Source of the DNA: Endozoicomonas sp. 8E
Lineage (GTDB): Bacteria; Pseudomonadota; Gammaproteobacteria; Pseudomonadales; Endozoicomonadaceae
Assembly: GCF_032883915.1 (NCBI RefSeq)
Contig: NZ_CP120717.1
Coordinates: 4,161,697-4,225,696 of the forward strand
DNA: 64,000 nt
Reading direction: 5' to 3'
The first letter of the stretch is position 1; each line of letters starts with the position of its first letter. Under the pieces are notes generated by a model, which had not been told where the DNA came from, ran no database searches, and saw nothing but the letters and a program-made list of their open reading frames with translations. The translations under genes were made by a program, and so were the position numbers. Of this stretch, positions 56,930 through 64,000 are shown one piece after another.

Positions 56930-59900
56930 TTATGAACCGGCAAATTCAGTACTGTAGTAACTTGCTAAAAGTTCCTCGTCTACGTGTTTAACAACACTCG
57001 GGTTCCTGTGGATTGCTGACCTGATAAAATCCATATCACGTTTAAGATTACGCGCAACAGATATGAAGGCACGGGAATTATGTGCAATTAAGTCCAGCAA
57101 ATACTTGCGATCATTCAATACCCTTTCACTGGCATAAGATAAGTTGTCAATATGCTCATCAATGACCATTTGAATAATGTTTTTATCCCTTCGGATTCTT
57201 TCACTTGCATACACGAGAGCCCTTGGATAATGGCTGATGGCGGCCTTTACAACCTCTTCATTATCATTAATTTTCGGGCCGGCATATTGCAGCCAACAGC
57301 CATGTTGGTTGATTGCAGTCATGACGACCTTTTTACTATTCTTCAGTTTCTCACTGGCAAATTCAAGGCATTCGGGACGTGCTGCAATGATTGTTAATAT
57401 CAGTTCTTTATCATTCCGAAGCTGTTGGCTGGCATATTGCAGTCCATGCTTCAGCAAGGCTTTTTTGACCTTTTCTCTATTATCCGCAAGCGACTGACCC
57501 GGAGGAACATCAAAACTTAGCCTGTAACCACAGGATAATGGTTTTAGAACATAGCATTGATGTCTCAAATCGGGATAAACATCCTCAACCAATGGAGCAA
57601 TCCTTTCGGCATCCAGAAATAACAGATGATGTAAAAGTTCCTTTCGGGTTTGCTCTGTGATCTCATTGCTCATTAATAGTTTGCGAAAGTTATCCTCAGA
57701 TTTATCACAAGATCCTTTATCACGACATTCTGCAAACCGTTTGGCATAATGAATAAACTGTCGGTGGTGGCTTGGTAATAACTTGAAACAATGGGGAGTG
57801 TAGTGGATACGCTTCTTATAATACATTGTGAAAAGGCAATGTTGAAAGGCGAACCTGTCAGCTTCTGCCGTAAGATCGCCATTAAGCCGTTGTGCCAACA
57901 AGTTAAAGTTCCACTGATTGCCTTCAAAAAGGTCAACGTGCAGCATATCACGATCCAGATCACACATGCCACATAACGCAGTGAGCAGTTTTTCAAAGGC
58001 ATCCTGCATCGTTTCAGTTGTTTTTATTCGAGTGCATTCGACGATAATTTCACCCACTACCGCATTGCAACACAGCTTCATGCTATCGGCATCTTTATCC
58101 AGTTCGAGCGCTTTCAGTATCTGCACCAGAAACCACATACGCTTTAACTTGGCGGTTACATCAATACCATCATCTTCATAAAACTGGTCAGAGAATTTCA
58201 GCCGCAAAGTCCGTCCTTTACCCCCCTCTGCGTTTTCAAATAGCTCGATAAGGCACAGATGACTTCCAAGCTCCAGGTTAACAATCAAAACGCCATCCGC
58301 AATGATGACCCTTCCTGAAAGCCCCGACTTTTCGATTAAGGCTTTGCAGGTTGGCTTCAGTAGCGGCGCCTTTTCATTCGGATTACCCGAAACCGCGCAA
58401 TGAATATATTTGATGCTCCCGCTACTGGATAGCCTGCCCTGGTCCGAAGCCAGAGTAACCTTCGCCAGGGCATTTACAAAGCGCCGATGCAGGACAAAAA
58501 TCAGCTCATGGACACTGCGGATCTTCTCAGCCTTCTCAGGGTTGAGTGCCTGAAGACAGGATTTCAGCTGATGGCAGGTGTCCAGCCACTCAGGAAAAGT
58601 TACGGTGGATAACGGCCCTTCTACATCGGCTTTCAGAGGAAGCCTGATCGTTTCCAACATTGATCGGATGGTCTTTTTCAGTGTCTTGAAGCGCTTGTTT
58701 AATTGCGGTAATTCTGCCAGAGGTGGCTTGATCCAGGGTGAATCGCTGTCACCCGATAGCAGCAGGAAGGCCCGGTACCCCTCCAGCAGGACTTCAGCTC
58801 CATAGAGCAGGCGTTTTAAGTTGTACTTAGCCTCTGCCAGTATCTCTGATCGTTGTGGCGACATACTTAGTTTTACCGGATTTTCCAGACAATCCAGTCC
58901 GCCTCCGGAGGCAAAAAATGCCAACAGACGGGCATTTTGATCCGTAAGCCATTGAAAACCTCTGGCGACCTGATCGAATGTGCCTTCAGGTGGCGACAAA
59001 TCCTCCCGTGACGGGACGGGTTTTGTTGACAATGCATCAAAAACAACCGAAGTCAGGCTTCTGTAAGTGGCCAGTGTTTCGGCAATGTCACCGTCAACAA
59101 TAAAGGCACCGGGCTTATTTTTAAAACGGGCGCAGGCCAGCGTCGCCTGTTGACCATCCTGAGCGAACAATGCCGAATATTGGCCACCAGCCCGCATCAA
59201 GGTTATTTTTTCCTGTTTCATAAGGATTGCTACATGATCATTAAATCCTGCTTCGGCCAGAACAAAACCCCCAACCCGTTTCAGAAACTCAGGCACAAGC
59301 ATCCAGTCTTCAGCGTGGTGGGCCACGACAATAGCTCCCTGTGGCATAGTGGCTGCCTCTGGTTTTCTGGCCAGCCAGAGCGGTCCGGTGCAGAAGCCTT
59401 CGCTGATACCCTCGCCAATGGCCAGGGTTTCTTTGGGTATGGGCATAGCAAAAACCATATCGCCAGAGAGTCGGGTAACAGGACGTACCTGCAACAGGAA
59501 CAGGCGATCCCAATGATCGATGGCGAACTCGACATTCACGGGGCAGAACAACAGTTTTTCCAGCTTTTTCACCAGCTTCCCGAGTTTTGAAACCATCTTA
59601 TCACTGAGTAGCTGCCCGCCGTCGTTTGCCTGGACATCGACAGCATCCACTCTTTTTTCCGAATAACCATTATTGTTCTTGTGCAGGGTAAACTGGCTTG
59701 AGATAGTCCCGGGAAAGTATTGATAACTGTCAGCTCTTTTTCGACCCTTGCGACTAATATCAATGCGGTGAGGCGTGTTACCAGACTGCCCTGCCACTGC
59801 ACCTCTGGGTTGACCGGGTGTGAACTCAACACTGATGGTATCGTCATCAAAAGATTTATAGCTCATGGCGACCCCACCGCATCGGCAATGAATACACTGC

Positions 59901-60664
59901 TGGATGATCAGTGCCATGGGTTGTGGTATGCCTTCGGGACAGACTTCAGACCGGTAACCTGAGGCCATGACCTTAAGACAGGTTCGCAAAATATCTTCAT
60001 TTCCCTGAACCAGAGAAAGGTATTTGCCCGCCTGGGCATCGCCGTAGTTATCTTCATTGATGCCAGAGCTGCGGACAATAACCGGCTGTGAGATGTAGAG
60101 TCTGTCCAGCTCATGGCGCAGCCTCCTGATTTGCCGGGCCGCTTCAGAATCTTTAATCTGCTCGTAATAGTCATCACTGACAATAAATTCAGCCAGACCC
60201 GCCAGCCAGTTGTTCCTTTTGGTTTGCTCTGAAGGCGGCAAGCTATTGAGGTATTCCCGAATGCTCGTCAAGCTGGTCTCTGCCTCAGGATCATAAACAA
60301 TCCCGGGGAAATAGCGGTCTAAAAGTCGGGTATCCAAAGGGTGTTGTGCAAGCGCATTCATGACCTGAGCAGTCACACATTCGAAGGGTGGAACAGGCAG
60401 ATCGGCTTTCTTCATGCGCTGCAAAAACATTCCCTTGCCCCCAACCTGTTCCCGGTTGCAGGGAAAACTGTCAGCCGCCTGATCTGAAACAGGTGAACGG
60501 CAAGAGCGCATGGTTATCGACCTTGGCTCTGGGAAACTACTTGTATCATGACCACTAAAATGCCTTTTGGATGAGCTACCAGCCCTGCTGGATGAACTTC
60601 CAGTCACCGTATCCTGATTTGCATTTGCTTTCGGAATTTGAACATCAAAAGTAGTGGGAAACAT
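56930..60664 (-). CDS. Dikinase-like protein, paralogue 12
   Basis: This complete copy has 1244 residues from the ATG at 60664. Arg198 (VRSSG), LLQVRPVTRLSGDM and His477 (AGFNDHVAI) are present. The C-terminal half resembles paralogue 6 (similar DQFYEDDGID and YPDLRHQCYV segments), while the region before the histidine domain resembles paralogues 9 and 10 (IDISRKGRK, FTPGQPRGAVAGQ). This is a mosaic pattern. Six DUF4116-type repeats follow from about residue 1025. The C-terminus (DEELLASYYSTEFAGS) is unique. Confidence 0.88.
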   Translation of the reverse strand: MFPTTFDVQIPKANANQDTVTGSSSSRAGSSSKRHFSGHDTSSFPEPRSITMRSCRSPVSDQAADSFPCNREQVGGKGMFLQRMKKADLPVPPFECVTAQVMNALAQHPLDTRLLDRYFPGIVYDPEAETSLTSIREYLNSLPPSEQTKRNNWLAGLAEFIVSDDYYEQIKDSEAARQIRRLRHELDRLYISQPVIVRSSGINEDNYGDAQAGKYLSLVQGNEDILRTCLKVMASGYRSEVCPEGIPQPMALIIQQCIHCRCGGVAMSYKSFDDDTISVEFTPGQPRGAVAGQSGNTPHRIDISRKGRKRADSYQYFPGTISSQFTLHKNNNGYSEKRVDAVDVQANDGGQLLSDKMVSKLGKLVKKLEKLLFCPVNVEFAIDHWDRLFLLQVRPVTRLSGDMVFAMPIPKETLAIGEGISEGFCTGPLWLARKPEAATMPQGAIVVAHHAEDWMLVPEFLKRVGGFVLAEAGFNDHVAILMKQEKITLMRAGGQYSALFAQDGQQATLACARFKNKPGAFIVDGDIAETLATYRSLTSVVFDALSTKPVPSREDLSPPEGTFDQVARGFQWLTDQNARLLAFFASGGGLDCLENPVKLSMSPQRSEILAEAKYNLKRLLYGAEVLLEGYRAFLLLSGDSDSPWIKPPLAELPQLNKRFKTLKKTIRSMLETIRLPLKADVEGPLSTVTFPEWLDTCHQLKSCLQALNPEKAEKIRSVHELIFVLHRRFVNALAKVTLASDQGRLSSSGSIKYIHCAVSGNPNEKAPLLKPTCKALIEKSGLSGRVIIADGVLIVNLELGSHLCLIELFENAEGGKGRTLRLKFSDQFYEDDGIDVTAKLKRMWFLVQILKALELDKDADSMKLCCNAVVGEIIVECTRIKTTETMQDAFEKLLTALCGMCDLDRDMLHVDLFEGNQWNFNLLAQRLNGDLTAEADRFAFQHCLFTMYYKKRIHYTPHCFKLLPSHHRQFIHYAKRFAECRDKGSCDKSEDNFRKLLMSNEITEQTRKELLHHLLFLDAERIAPLVEDVYPDLRHQCYVLKPLSCGYRLSFDVPPGQSLADNREKVKKALLKHGLQYASQQLRNDKELILTIIAARPECLEFASEKLKNSKKVVMTAINQHGCWLQYAGPKINDNEEVVKAAISHYPRALVYASERIRRDKNIIQMVIDEHIDNLSYASERVLNDRKYLLDLIAHNSRAFISVARNLKRDMDFIRSAIHRNPSVVKHVDEELLASYYSTEFAGS

Positions 60665-60731
60665 CAAAATATCCTTCTTATATTAATATTCATCCAATAT
60701 TCAACAACAGAGAATTAATAAACCTCCTGCT

Positions 60732-60758
60732 TTTGACAATGATGTTTTTATAAAGTTC
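60732..60758 (-). promoter_or_regulatory. RpoE/ECF-like promoter of paralogue 12
   Basis: The minus strand reads GAACTT, 16 bp, TCAAA; the -10 is about 68 nt before the ATG at 60664. Confidence 0.58.
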
Positions 60759-60784
60759 ACGGAATATTTCTGAATTGATCAGTT

Positions 60785-63700
60785 TTAACTCGCAGGTTTC
60801 TTCACGTATCTTAGAGCTTCAGCGTTTTTCCGGATTGCTACCTCGATAAAAGCCTTATCACGAAGAAGTTCGGTGTCGGCATATTTAACAGCAAGAGCAT
60901 TCTCTTTAATTAAGGCCAGCATAGACTTGCGATCACTCAATATCATGTCACTGGCCCATGACAGGCAACTAATATCATCAGCGATCACCCTTTTAATAAT
61001 GTTTATATCTCTTTTGATTCTCCAACTTGCATAACCAAAAGCTTTCGGATGCGAAGCAATAGCGGTCATTACGACTTCATCATCATCCTGCATTTCCTCG
61101 TCGGCATGTTCCAATCCAATGCCATATTGAGTAACGACGGACATAACGATCTTTCTATCATTCTTCAGTTCTTCACTAGCATACATCAGGTCACGCGGAT
61201 GCACTTTAACCGTTGCCAATACCAGCTCTTTATCATCTCGAACCCGCCGACTGGCATATTTAAGCCCATGCTTCAGCAGATTTTTTTTAATCTCTTCTCT
61301 ACCACCCGGAAACAACGGACCCGGTGGAACAGAAAACCTTAGCTCGTAGCTGTAAGCCGGGTCGATAATAAAGTAATCATTTCTCAAATTGGGATACTCA
61401 TCTTCAACAAACCAAATAACCTCTTGGGGGCGTGATAATAAAAGATGATGTAACAATTCCCTGCGGATGTTTTCACCCATCTCATCACTCATTAGCACTT
61501 CCACAGGAGCCGAAAAAACTAACTGTCGACACTGATCAATAAACTGTTGTTGGTGATGGCTTAATAAATGATAGAAAACGGGGGTTGTTCTGTCTTCTCG
61601 ATATAAATCACTGGCTATTAAGAACAGGATATGTTGAAAGGAGAATCTGTCAGTTTCAGTAAACGCATCACTGTCGAGGCGTTGTGCCAGCCAGTTAAAG
61701 TTCCACTGTTCTCCTTCATCTCTTTCAAAAATAGCCCTGTCCCCTAAGCCAAGATCCATGTCACGAATAGCACGTAACGCTGTCAACAGTTTTCCAAAGC
61801 CCTCCTGCATGGTTTCAGGTGATGTCATACGGGCACATTCGACGATCATGTCTCCAGCTACGGCGTTAAAACTGACCTTCATGGTTTCGCCATCTTTATT
61901 CAGTCCGATCGCTTTCAGTAACTGCACCAGAAACCACATACGTTTTAAACCACCGGGATTATCACTGCCATCAGGTTTATCAAATACGTCGGAGAATTTC
62001 AGCCGCAGAGTATGGCCTTTCCCCCCTTCTGCATCCTTAAATAGCTCAATAACGGCCAGATGATATCCAAGCTTCAGGTTAACAATCAAAGCATCATCCA
62101 TACTGAGAACAGTCCCTCCGCGCCCTGATCGCTGGATGGATGCTTTGTCGGACGGTCTTAAGAGCGGAGCTTCTGCATCCGGAGTCGTGCAATCGACATA
62201 GGTGATCTCGTTTTCCGTTGATATCCTGCCCTGACCCGAAGCCAGAGCGACCGGTGCCAATGCCGCCACAAAACGCTGATGCAAGGCAAAAATAAGCTCA
62301 TGAACACTCCGTACCTGCTCATCCTCCGTGGGGTTAAGTGCCTGAAGAGAGGATTGCAGCTGATGGCAGTTTGCCACCCACTGACGAAAAGCTCCCGTGG
62401 ATAACTGCTCTTCTTTATCAGATTGCAGGGAAAGGATGATCGTTTTTAACCCTGATTGGATGGTCTCTTTCAGCATCGCGAACCGGTTGTTTAGCAGCTG
62501 CAATTCATTCAGCAATGGCTGCACCTTTTGTAAATCTTTGTCACCCGCCAGGTTCAGGAAGGCCCGGTAGCCCTCCAACATTGCATCAGCCCCATAAATC
62601 AGCCGATTGATGTTGTCACTGGCCTCTGCCAATAGTTCTGATCGTTGTGGCGACATGCTAAGTTTTATGGGGTTTGCCAAACAATCCAGTCCCCGGCCGG
62701 GGAGAAAGAATGCCAACAAGCGGGCATTTTGATCCGTGAGCCATTCAAAACTGCTGGTGACCTGACGGAATGTGCCTTCAGGGGGAGACAAATCATCCCT
62801 TAACGGGATGGCTTTTACTGACGGCACATGAGAAACAGCAGAGGACAGGCTTCTGTGGCTGGCAAGTTTTTCGCTCATGTCACCGGCAACAATGAAGGCT
62901 CCGGACTCACCTTTGAAGCGAGCGCAGGCCAGTGTCGCCTGATGGCCATCCCGCCCGGCCAGGGTCGTAAACTCTTCGCCGGCCAGCATCAAGGGTATTT
63001 TTTTCTGTCTCATAAGAATGGCCATGTGGTCATTGAATGCACCTGAGGCGAAGACGACACCTCCAGCCCGATCCAGACATTTAGACGTAAGCATCCAGTC
63101 TTCAGCATGTCGGGCCACGAGAATGGCTCCCTCTGGCATAAAGCCTGCCTGTTGTTTTTTAGCCAGCCAGAGTGGTCCGGTGCAATAGCCTTCACTGATG
63201 CCCTCGCCACTGGCCAGGCTGTGTTCGGGCATGGGCATGGTAAAAACCATGTCGCCAGAGAGTTGGGTTATGGGGCGCACCTGCAACACGAACAGGCGCT
63301 CCTGATGATCGATAGCAAACTCTGCATCCACGGGGCAGTGCAATAGGTCTTCCAGCTTTGCCAACACGTCCTTAAGTGCTGAGATTATTTCATTACTGAG
63401 CATGTGGCCATTACTGAGTTTTTGACCATTGTCGTCTGATAGAGCATCCCCATCATCAATTCTTGTTTCCGAATAGCCGCAATTATCTGTGTTTTTGTGC
63501 AGAATGAAGTGGCTTGAAATCTGTCCGGGAAAGTATTGAACGTTTTCGGCTCCTTCTTTGCGAGAAATATCAATACGGTGGGGCGTGTTACCGGACTGTC
63601 CTGCCACTACCCCCCTTGGCTGACCGTGTGTGAACTCAACCCTGAGGGTATCATCATCAAAGGATTGAAAGCTCGTGGCGACTCCGCCGTGCAGGCAGTT

Positions 63701-64000
63701 AATACACTCCTGGATAATCAGCGCCATGGGTTGCGGTATGCCTTCGGAACAGACTTCAGGCCGGTAAGCTGAGGCCATAACCTTAAGACAGGTTCGCAAA
63801 ATATCCTCATCTCCCTGAACTTCCGAGAGGTATTTGCCTGCCTGGGCATCGCCGTAGTTGTCTTCATTAATGCCGGAACTGCGGACAATAAGCGGCCCTG
63901 ATGCTGATAGTCCGTGATCCCTGATGTGTCGGGCCGCTTCAGAATCTTTAACCTGCTCATAAAAGTCATCACTGGCAATAAATTTCGCCAGACCTTCCAG
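60785..64000 (-). CDS. Dikinase-like protein, paralogue 13 (5' end outside window)
   Basis: The frame is open from the stop at 60785 to the right edge (1072 codons shown). The true start lies beyond 64000; the internal ATG at 63799 is not the start because family sequence continues upstream in frame (FIASDDFYEQVKDSEAAR, then VRSSGINEDNYGD). The motifs LLQ/VLQVRPITQLSGDM and FNDHMAI (a Val-to-Met variant next to the histidine) are present. Six DUF4116-type repeats end the protein. The segment 63575-64000 is nearly identical to paralogue 6, but the sequence left of about 63570 is clearly different, marking a recombination or conversion boundary. Confidence 0.87.
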   Translation of the reverse strand: MEGLAKFIASDDFYEQVKDSEAARHIRDHGLSASGPLIVRSSGINEDNYGDAQAGKYLSEVQGDEDILRTCLKVMASAYRPEVCSEGIPQPMALIIQECINCLHGGVATSFQSFDDDTLRVEFTHGQPRGVVAGQSGNTPHRIDISRKEGAENVQYFPGQISSHFILHKNTDNCGYSETRIDDGDALSDDNGQKLSNGHMLSNEIISALKDVLAKLEDLLHCPVDAEFAIDHQERLFVLQVRPITQLSGDMVFTMPMPEHSLASGEGISEGYCTGPLWLAKKQQAGFMPEGAILVARHAEDWMLTSKCLDRAGGVVFASGAFNDHMAILMRQKKIPLMLAGEEFTTLAGRDGHQATLACARFKGESGAFIVAGDMSEKLASHRSLSSAVSHVPSVKAIPLRDDLSPPEGTFRQVTSSFEWLTDQNARLLAFFLPGRGLDCLANPIKLSMSPQRSELLAEASDNINRLIYGADAMLEGYRAFLNLAGDKDLQKVQPLLNELQLLNNRFAMLKETIQSGLKTIILSLQSDKEEQLSTGAFRQWVANCHQLQSSLQALNPTEDEQVRSVHELIFALHQRFVAALAPVALASGQGRISTENEITYVDCTTPDAEAPLLRPSDKASIQRSGRGGTVLSMDDALIVNLKLGYHLAVIELFKDAEGGKGHTLRLKFSDVFDKPDGSDNPGGLKRMWFLVQLLKAIGLNKDGETMKVSFNAVAGDMIVECARMTSPETMQEGFGKLLTALRAIRDMDLGLGDRAIFERDEGEQWNFNWLAQRLDSDAFTETDRFSFQHILFLIASDLYREDRTTPVFYHLLSHHQQQFIDQCRQLVFSAPVEVLMSDEMGENIRRELLHHLLLSRPQEVIWFVEDEYPNLRNDYFIIDPAYSYELRFSVPPGPLFPGGREEIKKNLLKHGLKYASRRVRDDKELVLATVKVHPRDLMYASEELKNDRKIVMSVVTQYGIGLEHADEEMQDDDEVVMTAIASHPKAFGYASWRIKRDINIIKRVIADDISCLSWASDMILSDRKSMLALIKENALAVKYADTELLRDKAFIEVAIRKNAEALRYVKKPAS

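Noticed and set aside
63799-63799. Internal ATG as the start of paralogue 13
   Set aside because: The open frame and family motifs continue to the window edge.
1-64000. tRNA, rRNA or riboswitch genes
   Set aside because: None recognised on either strand by eye; weak structured RNAs could be missed.

Overview
This window is dominated by one protein family. It holds a same-strand (minus) tandem array of giant genes, each about 3.1 to 4.9 kb: twelve long paralogues (two cut by the window edges, one frameshifted) and two decayed remnants. Each protein starts with a Ser/Pro-rich polar segment. A pyruvate-phosphate-dikinase/PEP-synthase-like ATP-grasp domain follows (GGKG, VRSSGINED and LQVRPVT motifs), then a swivelling phosphohistidine-like domain (FNDHVAI), then a long helical region, and finally 25-residue DUF4116-type repeats (consensus like LKYASxRLRNDKEVVxxAV). 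I see no PEP/pyruvate TIM barrel, so this looks like a phosphotransferase family of unknown acceptor rather than PEP synthase.

Nearly every paralogue, including the dead ones, has the same 27-bp upstream box at almost the same distance: GAACTT, 16 bp, then TCAAA or a variant. This matches the RpoE/ECF sigma-factor promoter pattern. It is followed by a conserved roughly 60-nt leader with a GAGGGAT ribosome-binding site. The array shows birth-and-death evolution: variable DUF4116 repeat number, a chimeric 1631-residue gene, near-identical stretches suggesting gene conversion, a frameshifted copy, truncated copies ending at small mobile elements, and an orphan leader.

Layout (left to right): paralogues 1-3 (1-11236) with a nested MITE-like element at 7332-7695; a small secreted protein (11432-11785); a 170-bp tandem repeat array (12019-12905); a possible solo IS200/IS605-type end (13120-13200); paralogues 4-7 (13201-29585) with a second MITE; an inner-membrane DUF3179 protein (29815-31059); a 2357-residue autotransporter with about 200-residue passenger repeats (31367-38440); a remnant paralogue with a 78-bp perfect-armed MITE; paralogue 8; a truncated paralogue ending in a MITE; paralogues 10-11; two abutting group II introns (52370-56116), one with a frameshifted reverse transcriptase; a DinJ-type antitoxin followed by only the C-terminal part of a YafQ-type toxin; and paralogues 12-13.

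The organism is a Gram-negative bacterium (autotransporter, RpoE-like promoters, DinJ/YafQ), most likely a gammaproteobacterium. The repeat-rich, paralogue-rich content with DUF4116 domains would fit a host-associated lineage such as Endozoicomonas, but that is inference. No rRNA, tRNA, CRISPR array or core metabolic gene was seen, so this is an accessory region. Paralogue numbers 1-13 below follow window order; number 9 is the truncated copy at 43235-44305.
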